Assembly (NCBI RefSeq): GCF_003149375.1
Contig: NZ_QFWH01000008.1
Location: 1 to 64,000, forward strand
Direction: 5' to 3'
Origin: Vampirovibrio chlorellavorus
GTDB lineage: Bacteria; Cyanobacteriota; Vampirovibrionia; Vampirovibrionales; Vampirovibrionaceae
Length of the DNA stretch: 64,000 nucleotides
Below, one piece after another: positions 1 through 7,547 of this stretch (position 1 is the stretch's first letter; every line of letters starts with the position of its first letter). The notes under the pieces were generated by a model that did no database searches, had not been told where the DNA came from, and saw nothing but the letters and a program-made list of their open reading frames with translations. A program made the position numbers and the translations under genes.

Positions 1-18
1 TTTTGGAGATTTTGCCCA

Positions 19-1029
19 ATGGCCAGAGCCCGGAATATCAAACCCCAGTTCTTTAAAAATGAATTTCTCGCTCAACTCAGCCCGCATGCTCGCCTTCTGT
101 TTGTGGGCCTTTGGTGCATGGCCGATGTAAAAGGTCGCATGGAATATCGACCAGCTCGCATCCGTGCGGAATTATTCCCCTACGAATCTGTGGATATGGA
201 AGCCCTTTTGGATGAGTTGGCCTCCTCCCCCGAGCGGTTCATCATTCGTTACGAAATCGACGGATCCCATTACCTGGAGATTCCCAATTTTTCAAAACAC
301 CAGAATCCCCATAAAAAAGAGAAAGACAGTGGAAGCTCAATTCCCGCCCCTAGAGCGGATTTTCAGAAAAGACCCGGAAATTCCGGGACAAGACCGGGAA
401 ATTCCGGGTCTGGTACTGTACCGGACCCGATCCAGCACCGTACTAGCCCAGCTGATTCCCTCTTACTGATTCCTGATTCCCTCACACTGAAACCTGAGGG
501 TTCCGAACCTGACGGTTCGGGTGTGAGTGTGATCGGTTTGGAAAATGAAATAGACCCCAACCAAGCATTGGCTCAAGAGGGCATGCATTACCTGGCATCC
601 CTAAACAGTCCCAATCATCAAAATATCGGGTGGATTCAGGGATTCTTGAAAATCCAGCTTCAAGAGCTGGCGCAAACCAAACCTGATATTCCGAAACCGG
701 AAATCCTTCGGTTATGGCGAGACACTTGCGATCTTGCGGTGTCGAGAAACGCAACAGCCCCTCAGTGGCTCAAAACGACGTTTAAAAATAAATTAGATGC
801 CTGGGTGGTCGAAGCTCCAAAAACGCATGCTCTCGATGATCTCAGCAGCCAATCAGCGGCCTTGTTAAAGTTCCCTTTCATCAAACATAAGTACACCCCC
901 GAATGGTTCCGTTCAGAGGAACTGGAAATTCGCCCGGAATCCCCCAGCGGCTTGAGCCATAAAAAGACCTTTGATTATTATCCGCTTGCCCATCTGGAAG
1001 GTTGCCTGGAGGAACCCTCGAATGCATGA
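19..1029 (+). CDS. Phage-type replication initiator (lambda O / DnaD-like)
   Basis: 336 aa. The N-terminal ~90 residues look like the winged-helix domain of phage replisome organisers (aromatic-rich LLFVGLWCMAD segment, then a helix-rich stretch and HQNPHKKEK). The middle is low-complexity with repeated RPGNSG units, and the C-terminal half is a helical domain. A GGAG at 5-8 sits 10 nt before the ATG. It overlaps the DnaB-like helicase gene by 8 nt, the usual pairing of an origin-binding protein with the helicase it loads. The low-complexity middle coincides with DNA repeats (365-530) that look like an origin. The family call rests on domain pattern and neighbour; the exact family is uncertain. 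Confidence 0.7.
   Translation: MARARNIKPQFFKNEFLAQLSPHARLLFVGLWCMADVKGRMEYRPARIRAELFPYESVDMEALLDELASSPERFIIRYEIDGSHYLEIPNFSKHQNPHKKEKDSGSSIPAPRADFQKRPGNSGTRPGNSGSGTVPDPIQHRTSPADSLLLIPDSLTLKPEGSEPDGSGVSVIGLENEIDPNQALAQEGMHYLASLNSPNHQNIGWIQGFLKIQLQELAQTKPDIPKPEILRLWRDTCDLAVSRNATAPQWLKTTFKNKLDAWVVEAPKTHALDDLSSQSAALLKFPFIKHKYTPEWFRSEELEIRPESPSGLSHKKTFDYYPLAHLEGCLEEPSNA
365..530. repeat. Iteron-like repeats and large stem-loop inside the replication gene (candidate origin)
   Basis: Two 20-nt near-copies at 370-389 and 391-410 (18/20 identical, period 21) share the core GGAAATTCCGGG. They are followed by an 11-bp palindrome GGTACTGTACC at 411-421-region, three TGATTCC copies (453-459, 467-473, 474-480), and a stem-loop pairing 481-487 with 521-527 and 503-509 with 514-520. 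Iterons inside the initiator gene match the arrangement of the lambda O gene. Origin function is inferred. Confidence 0.5.
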
Positions 1030-2350
1030 TGTTGAGACAGAGCTTCAGCCGATTGAACGTCTTCCGCATTCAGTAGCGGTAGAGCAGGGCATTCTCTGTG
1101 GGCTATTGCAATATCCCGCTTTGTTTCCCCAAGTGGTTGGCCTGCTTCAGCCAGAACATTTTTACTCAAACGTTCATCAGGCAATCTTTCAGGCTATGCT
1201 GGATTGCTTTGAGCAGCAAGTTCCCCTTGAGCCCATCGCTTTAACGCAGGCTCTGGAGGTTTCCGGCGGCTTGGCCATGGCCGGAGGGTCAGCCTATCTC
1301 TATGATTTGTTGCTTGGCAGCAATCCCGATGTTCAGGTTCTGAACGACGCCAGCCTGAAGCACTGGACAAAGCTCTTGATTGATCTGGCCCGGCGGAGGG
1401 AAGTGATTCTGGCCTGTCAGGATATCGCAGACTCAGCCGCCCAACGGGATCAGTCCACCTATCTGGAAGAGGCGGAAAATTTGCTTTACCTAATATCGGA
1501 AACCTTCCCCACCGACACGATGGAGGCATTCGATCCCATTGAGGAGGCCATTCAGCAGCTTGAAGCGGAGACCAATAGCCCCAATGGGGTTACCGGCTTA
1601 TCCACGGGGTTCCCCACACTGGATAATTCCACCCACGGATTTCAACCGTGGCAGTTGATCACCGTGTCCGCCCGGCCCGGTGGGGGTAAGTCCGCCTTTG
1701 CTTTGAACGTGGCTTGCCATGTGGTGCTTCAGGAGCGCAAGCCGGTGCTTTATATCAGCCTGGAAATGACCGCCAGCGAGTTAATGAAGCGGGCCATCAA
1801 GGCCAAGGCAGGCAATCCTAAAGACATGGACGCCTTGAAGATAGCGGCCATGGCCTGGAAGCCCTTCCAAAAGGATCTGATTATTGAGGATGCCGCCGGT
1901 CAAACCCTGGCGGCCATCCAGTCTAAAATCCTGAAAGCCAAAAAGCGGCGGCCTGATTTGGCCTTGGTAGTGGTGGATCATATTGGCTTAATTGCCTCAG
2001 AGCCGAATGGCAAGCAACAGAACCGGGCCTATGAGATTCAGGCCATCACCAGCCGTCTAAAGACCCTGGCCAAAACTATTCAGGTTCCCATTATCCAACT
2101 GGCCCAGATGAACCGGGCGGTGGATGCCCGGCAGGACAAAAAGCCGATGCTCTCAGATCTTCGGGACTCGGGTGGCATTGAAATGGACAGCGATATTGTG
2201 CTTTTCACCAATATTGAGCGCATGGAAGACCGGAAGCCCACTGGTGTGGCTTCTTTGACTATCGCCAAGCAGCGGGATGGCGTCCAGATGGAGATTCCCC
2301 TTCTGTTCGTGCCTCATTTGACAAGGTTTAGGGAAAAACTTATGCCATAA
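1022..2350 (+). CDS. DnaB-like replicative helicase of a mobile element
   Basis: 442 aa from the ATG at 1022; GGAGG at 1008-1012 gives a 9-nt spacing and rules out the upstream TTG at 971. Residues ~15-110 match the DnaB N-terminal helical domain. The RecA-like C-terminal domain has Walker A ARPGGGKS (217-224), Walker B LVVVDH with D319, and the QLAQMNR / DLRDSGGIEMDSD motifs (359-392). It unwinds the fork as a hexamer. Its start overlaps the end of the replication-initiator gene, implying coupled translation. Its place beside that gene and an integrase suggests the element's helicase rather than the host copy. Confidence 0.85.
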   Translation: MHDVETELQPIERLPHSVAVEQGILCGLLQYPALFPQVVGLLQPEHFYSNVHQAIFQAMLDCFEQQVPLEPIALTQALEVSGGLAMAGGSAYLYDLLLGSNPDVQVLNDASLKHWTKLLIDLARRREVILACQDIADSAAQRDQSTYLEEAENLLYLISETFPTDTMEAFDPIEEAIQQLEAETNSPNGVTGLSTGFPTLDNSTHGFQPWQLITVSARPGGGKSAFALNVACHVVLQERKPVLYISLEMTASELMKRAIKAKAGNPKDMDALKIAAMAWKPFQKDLIIEDAAGQTLAAIQSKILKAKKRRPDLALVVVDHIGLIASEPNGKQQNRAYEIQAITSRLKTLAKTIQVPIIQLAQMNRAVDARQDKKPMLSDLRDSGGIEMDSDIVLFTNIERMEDRKPTGVASLTIAKQRDGVQMEIPLLFVPHLTRFREKLMP

Positions 2351-2455
2351 ATAAGAAACAGATAGGTTAATTTAAGTTAATTAGGTTTGGGCGCAATCCA
2401 TGTTGTAGGCCGGTTTTCATGGGGTTAAATAGCTCCAATAAAAGGAATTAACCCT

Positions 2456-3607
2456 TTGCCAAACTCATTTGTGTTCATAGTAGATATCGAAACATATAAG
2501 ACTCACATCAAATATGGGTTTTGCGCCACCGGCAAATCAAAAAAACCAATTGAAAACTATAAAACCTTCATGGATGAAAAAATTCAATCGGAATATCACG
2601 ATATTCTTGCAGACCTCTTAAACGTCGAAATTGGCGATCAAATATTTTTCTATATAACAAAAGAGGGTTTTAAGGATGTCTACGAAGTGACTGAAAAGCT
2701 CTTTTTTGACGCCACTGAAGTGGAAAATCTTCCGGCCAGTAGACCTTTTCGAATTCTGATCCGTCCAAAGTACCAATTTGAAAAAGCTGTACCTGAAGAT
2801 AGTTTATTCCTCAGTGAAAAAAGACGCTCCAAGTTTTGGCTACTTTATTTCAATAAAGCTCGTGGTAAAGCCAGGGGATGCACCCCTCTTGATCCTGATG
2901 CAAGCCAAGAGCTATTGGAGTTGCTCATAAAGTACAATGCTTGCGAGTACAGTAGCGCTACCCAAGTTCCTGAACGCTATCCAGGCATCAAGAGAGAAAT
3001 TAAGGAACTTAAGATTAAAACAAGGTTTGAGCAACCATTTTCTAGGGAAGATTCCTTGTTGGCAATGATATTGCGAGCTTATCAGACTAAAAGTGCCACA
3101 TTTTCCAGCATTTTCGGAGGCTTTGACCGCTTGGAGTGGATGGGAAGTAAAATTCCTTATGACATTACAGGAAAAAATATCGATCTTTTGCTATATCACC
3201 GAGCAAAGACACCGGACGAACAGTTTAGTCCACGTTATAAATATTCAGTTGTTGAGCTTAAAAGAGAAACTGCCGACCTTGCCGCACTTTATCAAGTACT
3301 GAATTATAGTCAAGCAGTGGGAAACAACTTGGCGGAAGGAGATTTCCATTTAGTTCAGCCAGTTCTTATTGCCCATGATTTCACTGATGATGTTCTTAAA
3401 GCGGTGGAGCTTGGCTTCTCAAACCATAAAAAACCAATTCTTGTTTCATATCGATATGTCCAAGATGAAGGACTAACACTAGAAATTATTAATAAACATG
3501 ATAATGACAGCCCAAGCCCAACAAAACCCATTAAGCGCAATAAGCGGGCTTCTCAATCCGAAACGCCTTATATTGAACCTCTGGTTGCAAAAGGAAAAAT
3601 CGGCTAA
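2456..3607 (+). CDS. EVE/PUA-like domain fused to PD-(D/E)XK nuclease (candidate type IV restriction-like protein)
   Basis: 383 aa, TTG start at 2456 preceded by AAAGGAA; an alternative start is not excluded. Residues ~1-115 contain a PUA/EVE-like pattern (GDQIFFYITKEG, then VYEVTEKLFFDATEV and a strand FRILIRPKYQFEKAVPE). The C-terminal half has a PD-(D/E)XK nuclease signature: IDLLLYH with D243, VVELKRE with E267 and K269, then Q280xxxY284. EVE domains bind modified bases and are often fused to nucleases in modification-dependent restriction. The gene is visibly more AT-rich than its neighbours and lies between replication genes and integrase, a usual cargo position. The EVE assignment is by eye and less sure than the nuclease. 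Confidence 0.55.
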   Translation: MPNSFVFIVDIETYKTHIKYGFCATGKSKKPIENYKTFMDEKIQSEYHDILADLLNVEIGDQIFFYITKEGFKDVYEVTEKLFFDATEVENLPASRPFRILIRPKYQFEKAVPEDSLFLSEKRRSKFWLLYFNKARGKARGCTPLDPDASQELLELLIKYNACEYSSATQVPERYPGIKREIKELKIKTRFEQPFSREDSLLAMILRAYQTKSATFSSIFGGFDRLEWMGSKIPYDITGKNIDLLLYHRAKTPDEQFSPRYKYSVVELKRETADLAALYQVLNYSQAVGNNLAEGDFHLVQPVLIAHDFTDDVLKAVELGFSNHKKPILVSYRYVQDEGLTLEIINKHDNDSPSPTKPIKRNKRASQSETPYIEPLVAKGKIG

Positions 3608-4893
3608 TCCCACCCCTTCATCGCCTCAATGACCTCCTGCTCTTTAGTCTGGCAATAGCTCATAGTCGTCTTGATGTCAGAATGCCCGCAAGCCCTCTGA
3701 AGCATTTGCAGCGGCCTGCCCTTGTTGGCATTGATGGTCACGAACGCCCGGCGAAGGGCGTGAGGGGAAACGGTGACACCTGCTAGCAATCCCAGTCTTT
3801 GTAATCTCTGGTACAGCCCGCTTCTGTCCATTGGCTTACCCTTGCGGTTCAAGAAGAGGGGCTGATGTTCCCCGCTTGGCACTTTGGCCTTATATTCTTT
3901 CAGGACTTCCAACAAGCGGGAGGAGATGCCCACCCTCCGGGTTTTATTTCCTTTTCCCAGCCTGACAATCAGCCAGCCGCCTTCCAAGTCAATATCACCC
4001 CAACGAAGGGAGCAGGATTCAGAAGCTCTCAAGCCAGTGTTTAACAATAAAAGCACTATGAGTCGCTCTTGTGTGGTTTCACAAACCTTCAAGAGGGCTG
4101 GAATGTCAGCATTATTGACAGCCGTTCGCTTGGGGGGAAGGTGCCTCTGTGGCTTCTGATGTTTCACTTCTTCTATAAAGCTGGGGGCTAGGGCATTTTC
4201 TCGAATCAGGAATTTAGCAAAAGAAATCAAAGCCTCATAAAGCCTTGCCTTCTTTGCGTACTGCTTGGGAGGAATCGCCATTAAGGCCATTTGCAGCGTT
4301 TTAGGAGAAACTTCACCGTACTTTTCAAGGAACTCATCTACTATGCGTTTGTAATTTTTTGAGGTGTTTGGGCTAAAGGGCTTACCAGTCATCAAGCCTG
4401 TTTCCATGGCCTTCACCCAGGCAAAGATAAAGAGGGCATGAGGCTTTCTATCCTGCCGAAGCGCTTCCTTTTCCTGCACCTTTCGAAGTTCTTTGTCTGC
4501 TTTCAGTTGATAAGAAAGCATTTCCAGAATTTTGGAGCTGATAAGCCAAGTGGTCTTCTTCCCGTAGGGTTTCGGGGTGGCTGGCAGCTTGCCCGTTTCA
4601 CACCATCGGGCGATTGTCATTGGATTCTTACCAAGTTTTGAGGCCGCTTCCTTGACTGACAGAAAAAGTCCCACATTTTGCACTTTTGCATGTTGGACTT
4701 TTGTGGAAGTTGGGGGCGTTTTGCCTATCGTTTTATGAGATGCCTCATATTTTCCATTACCAGCCTCACAAACAAAAACAGCCCCAGAATCAAGTTCTGA
4801 AGCCGGTTTCAAGTTTTTAAAAGTGGCGCGCTCGGAGAGATTCGAACTCCCGACCTCATGGTTCGTAAACATGAATCTTCTTGATTTTCTCAA
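3604..4893 (-). CDS. int: Tyrosine integrase with fused excisionase-like HTH
   Basis: Up to 429 aa. Residues ~74-125 form a MerR/excisionase-type HTH (LSVKEAASKLGKNPMTIARWCETGKLP). Residues ~150-250 are a core-binding domain and 255-429 the catalytic domain, with R289 (TGLRASE), K314 region, H378xxR381, H404 and nucleophile Y413. The most upstream residues (about 1-27) translate the tRNA-Arg 3' half, so the real start is probably downstream: TTG near 4812 or GTG at 4683 or 4674; none has a good RBS. The gene is convergent with the nuclease gene, overlapping it by 4 nt. It catalyses site-specific integration into the tRNA-Arg gene at the adjacent att repeat. Confidence 0.85.
   Translation of the reverse strand: MRKSRRFMFTNHEVGSSNLSERATFKNLKPASELDSGAVFVCEAGNGKYEASHKTIGKTPPTSTKVQHAKVQNVGLFLSVKEAASKLGKNPMTIARWCETGKLPATPKPYGKKTTWLISSKILEMLSYQLKADKELRKVQEKEALRQDRKPHALFIFAWVKAMETGLMTGKPFSPNTSKNYKRIVDEFLEKYGEVSPKTLQMALMAIPPKQYAKKARLYEALISFAKFLIRENALAPSFIEEVKHQKPQRHLPPKRTAVNNADIPALLKVCETTQERLIVLLLLNTGLRASESCSLRWGDIDLEGGWLIVRLGKGNKTRRVGISSRLLEVLKEYKAKVPSGEHQPLFLNRKGKPMDRSGLYQRLQRLGLLAGVTVSPHALRRAFVTINANKGRPLQMLQRACGHSDIKTTMSYCQTKEQEVIEAMKGWD
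4816..4867 (-). repeat. att repeat: displaced copy of tRNA-Arg(ACG) 3' half
   Basis: 52 bp identical to 5883-5934. It runs from the anticodon loop through the T arm, acceptor stem and CCA into 8 nt of downstream flank. Identity stops inside the anticodon loop, a typical crossover point for tyrosine integrases. The copy sits at the 5' end of the integrase gene, as expected for an att site. Confidence 0.85.
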
Positions 4894-4978
4894 TATACGA
4901 GGAATATACAGTCTGAATCTTCGAGAACATGAAGAATCATAGCTTGAAAAACCTCTAGGTAAAAGCCTCTTCTGTACG

Positions 4979-5011
4979 GGTTTTACAGCGGTTTTACAAC
5001 GGTTTTACAAC
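4979..5011. repeat. Three tandem 11-bp repeats near the att site
   Basis: Three consecutive copies of GGTTTTACARC at 4979-4989, 4990-5000 and 5001-5011, the last two identical. They overlap the 3' end of the toxin gene and lie ~110 bp from the att repeat. Short direct repeats near att often are arm-type integrase or excisionase sites; this role is inferred. Confidence 0.6.
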
Positions 5012-5371
5012 GGAGCTCAGCCACCAGAGCAACTTGTCAAAACGGAATTGCCCTGTTTCAAACCAGTTCATAAAATCCTGATAAGTCTTGGTATTATCAC
5101 AATCAATATATTGACCGTTCATCCGCAAGAAGGTATCAGTCATAAAGAGAGCCACTCGCTTATTACCGTCAATGAAAGGGTGGTTGTTGGCCAAACTTTC
5201 CATTAAAGCGGCAGCCTCTTCAATTAATCCCTCATAGTAACCAAGCTGGGGTCTGAACAAAGCGGCTTCCAAGGCACCCATGTCCCGAACGCCCGGATGT
5301 CCACCAAACTCGGCAATCAGAAGCCGATGAATCGCAAGCGCCTCTTGCAGTGTTGGGAAGTTATGACTCAT
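4994..5371 (-). CDS. doc: Doc/Fic-family toxin of a type II toxin-antitoxin pair
   Basis: 125 aa. The Fic-fold motif HPFIDGNKR at residues 64-72 has the Doc-type ending NKR, with H64, D68, K71 and R72 in place. The N-terminal LQEALAIHRLLIAEFGGHPGVRDMGALEAAL and the length match death-on-curing proteins. Doc of phage P1 inactivates EF-Tu by phosphorylation; whether this protein does so is inference. Its ATG overlaps the antitoxin stop by 4 nt (ATGA). The C-terminal codons run through the 11-bp tandem repeats. The pair lies between the two tRNA-Arg att repeats. Confidence 0.88.
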   Translation of the reverse strand: MSHNFPTLQEALAIHRLLIAEFGGHPGVRDMGALEAALFRPQLGYYEGLIEEAAALMESLANNHPFIDGNKRVALFMTDTFLRMNGQYIDCDNTKTYQDFMNWFETGQFRFDKLLWWLSSVVKPL

Positions 5372-5595
5372 TGGGCAAGTAGCCGACCCAGTTCACTGTT
5401 TTTCCTCAAGCTGCTCTGAAAATGAGCCATCACCTGATTGCGGGGCTTATCCGATTTCTTGGTTTCTAGATAAAGCCGCATGGCATCTTCCATTACAGCT
5501 TGAAATTGTCGACCTTCCTGTTCAGCCAAAGCCTTTAGCTCAGCCAATAAAACAGGATCTGCCTGGGTGGAAAATTTTTGTCTTTGTGTAGCCAT
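5368..5595 (-). CDS. Ribbon-helix-helix-like antitoxin partner of Doc
   Basis: 75 aa. The N-terminal part (QKFSTQADPVLLAELKALAEQEGRQFQAVMEDAMRLYLE) fits a ribbon-helix-helix DNA-binding fold, and the basic C-terminal tail (NQVMAHFQSSLRKNSELGRLLAQ) could be the toxin-neutralising segment. It is not obviously Phd-like. It is upstream of and overlaps the toxin gene by 4 nt. The likely promoter (5602-5630) ends 6 nt before the ATG, so the mRNA may be leaderless; the pair probably autoregulates there. Confidence 0.75.
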   Translation of the reverse strand: MATQRQKFSTQADPVLLAELKALAEQEGRQFQAVMEDAMRLYLETKKSDKPRNQVMAHFQSSLRKNSELGRLLAQ

Positions 5596-5601
5596 AACTT
5601 C

Positions 5602-5630
5602 AGTCTAGCTGATTTAAAATCGCATTTCAA
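5602..5630 (-). promoter_or_regulatory. Sigma-70-type promoter for the toxin-antitoxin operon
   Basis: On the minus strand TTGAAA (5630-5625), 17 nt, TAGACT (5607-5602). The antitoxin ATG starts 7 nt downstream of the -10, so transcription would begin at or next to the start codon. Confidence 0.6.
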
Positions 5631-5851
5631 GATTCATCTTGATGTTTCAAGCCAATTACATCCACTGCGCTTTTTCAGGGGTTCAAAACGCGCTGATAGC
5701 TGGATTTTTTTGGGAGAGTTCATGGCATAGGCCCATGCACTCAAAAAACAGGCGTTTTTCATATCAACCGCTATTCGCTGAAATTCTTATGGGATGAGTC
5801 TTTAATGGCGCGTCATCTTGAAAAGCATATCTACAACGGGTCAAAATACAA

Positions 5852-5875
5852 AAAACACCCGAAAAGGGGTGTTTT
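5852..5875 (-). terminator. Intrinsic terminator of tRNA-Arg
   Basis: Perfect 9-bp stem (5852-5860 with 5867-5875), 6-nt loop, followed on the minus strand by a T-rich run. It lies just downstream of the tRNA 3' end. Confidence 0.8.
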
Positions 5876-5882
5876 GAGAGGC

Positions 5883-5934
5883 TTTAAAAGTGGCGCGCTC
5901 GGAGAGATTCGAACTCCCGACCTCATGGTTCGTA
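5883..5934 (-). repeat. att repeat within and beside the intact tRNA-Arg gene
   Basis: The second copy of the 52-bp repeat of 4816-4867. It forms the 3' half of the functional tRNA plus 8 nt beyond CCA. The distance between copies is 1067 bp, which defines a potential excisable unit holding only the Doc toxin-antitoxin pair. Confidence 0.85.
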
Positions 5935-5967
5935 GCCATGCACTCTATCCAACTGAGCTACGAGCGC
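5891..5967 (-). tRNA. tRNA-Arg (ACG), CCA encoded
   Basis: 77 nt including encoded CCA. The acceptor stem GCGCTCG pairs with CGAGCGC and the discriminator is G. The D stem is GCTC/GAGT, the anticodon stem CATGG/CCATG with loop CTACGAA (anticodon ACG), and the T arm GGGAG-TTCGAAT-CTCTC. It is an integration target: its 3' half is duplicated at 4816-4867. Confidence 0.95.
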
Positions 5968-6172
5968 ACACGATAAAAGGTAGATTTATATATTGAAAGA
6001 AACACACCGGAAACGCAAGCCCCTCCCCTCACAATCTTTCACTTCCTGCCCGAAATCCCTGAAATCCGCCTGCACCCCCGCATGGCTTCCCCTCCCTCTG
6101 GATGAAACAATTCTTCAAAAAACGCTACAATAACAACAGGGCCCCCGTCCAAGCCCCGGAGCCACCCCACCC

Positions 6173-7525
6173 ATGAGCGAATCCCTGATCCCCGACGATA
6201 CCCTACAGGACACCCGCACCCGCATTCGGGAAATCTTGTACAGCACGGATCTCTACAAGTACAAGGGCCGGGTCTCCCGGCTGCAAGGCCTGACGGTGGA
6301 AGCCCAGCTTCCCAAACTGAAAATTGGCGACCTGTGCTTTATTGAAGGGGTGGATGGTGATGCCAAAGCCGCCGAAGTGGTAGCCTTCAAGGGGGATACC
6401 GCCCAAATGCTGCTGCTCTACGATGGGACGGGCATTTCTCAAGGGAGCTGGGTGACCACCACCAATGCCCCTATCACCGTACCGGTGGGTGATTTTCTGA
6501 TGGGACGCCTGATTTCTCCCTTGGGGGAACCCATGGACGGCATGCCTATGGATACCAGCAAGGCCCAGTTCGTCAGCATTGAAGCCGCCCCTCCCGACCC
6601 CTTGCACCGTCCCATCATCAAAAACACCTTTTTTACCGGTGTGCGAGCCGTGGACAGCCTGTTGACCATGGGCGCCGGACAGCGCATGGGCCTCTTTGCC
6701 GGTTCCGGGGTGGGGAAATCCACCATGCTGGGCATGATTGCCCGGAACTCGGAAGCGGATGTCAACGTAGTCGCCCTCATCGGCGAGCGGGGCCGGGAGG
6801 TCAAGGAATTTATGGAAAATAGCCTGGGCGAAGAGGGTATGGCCCGTTCCGTGCTGGTCTGCGCCACCGGGGATCAACCGCCCCTGTTGCGGATGAAATG
6901 CCTGCAAACCGCCACCGCCGTGGCCGAATACTTCCGGGATCAGGGTAAAAAAGTCTTCCTGATGACCGATACGGTTACCCGTTGCGCCATGTCCGGTCGG
7001 GAAGTGGGTCTAGCCATCGGCGAGCCGCCCACCATGAAGGGCTATCCGCCCTCTATCTTCTCCTGGTTACAAAAAGTGCTGGAGCGCACCGGCATTACGG
7101 AAAAAGGTTCCATTACCGCCCTGTATACGGTTCTGATGGAAGGCGATGACATCAACGACCCGGTGGTGGACACCGTTCGGGGGATTATCGATGGGCACAT
7201 CTTCCTCTCCCGGAAGATCGCCGCCCAGAACCGCTATCCGGCCATTGATATTCTGGGCAGCGTCAGCCGTCTGTTCACGGAAATCTGCGATGAGGAGCAT
7301 ATGCGGGCCGCCGGTAAAATGCGGGAACTGATGGCCGTCTATCAGGACGCCCGTGACCTGATTGACGTGGGCGCCTACGAGCATGGTTCCAACCCCAAGA
7401 TCGACGTGGCCATCCGCATGATGCCGGAAATTGATAACTTCCTGCGTCAGCGCATCAACGATGACGTCAGCATGGAGTCCACCCTCAACCAGTTAAAGGG
7501 CATGATGGCCGACGTGCAAATTTAA
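6173..7525 (+). CDS. fliI: Flagellar/type III export ATPase FliI
   Basis: 450 aa, normal for FliI/YscN. It has an N-terminal beta domain (~25-100), Walker A AGSGVGKST (176-184), GERGREV (204-210), Walker B VFLMTDTVTR around D266, and the C-terminal domain DLIDVGAYEHGSNPKID. As a hexamer it energises substrate entry into the flagellar or injectisome export apparatus at the cytoplasmic membrane. GGAG lies 11 nt before the ATG, with a TACAAT -10-like box at 6126-6131. No other export or flagellar gene is in the window, so FliI versus injectisome cannot be settled by context; sequence and the nearby chemotaxis genes favour FliI. It is convergent with coaX. Confidence 0.88.
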   Translation: MSESLIPDDTLQDTRTRIREILYSTDLYKYKGRVSRLQGLTVEAQLPKLKIGDLCFIEGVDGDAKAAEVVAFKGDTAQMLLLYDGTGISQGSWVTTTNAPITVPVGDFLMGRLISPLGEPMDGMPMDTSKAQFVSIEAAPPDPLHRPIIKNTFFTGVRAVDSLLTMGAGQRMGLFAGSGVGKSTMLGMIARNSEADVNVVALIGERGREVKEFMENSLGEEGMARSVLVCATGDQPPLLRMKCLQTATAVAEYFRDQGKKVFLMTDTVTRCAMSGREVGLAIGEPPTMKGYPPSIFSWLQKVLERTGITEKGSITALYTVLMEGDDINDPVVDTVRGIIDGHIFLSRKIAAQNRYPAIDILGSVSRLFTEICDEEHMRAAGKMRELMAVYQDARDLIDVGAYEHGSNPKIDVAIRMMPEIDNFLRQRINDDVSMESTLNQLKGMMADVQI

Positions 7526-7547
7526 CCCCGACCTGCGTTGCTCTCCC

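Noticed and set aside
4813-4893. First ~27 codons of the integrase frame as genuine protein
   Set aside because: They translate the tRNA-Arg 3' half (NHEVGSSNLSERATF), with no RBS at the upstream start.
6203-6907. Long open frame antisense to fliI
   Set aside because: It is wholly inside a conserved gene and its composition is that of a codon shadow; no RBS.
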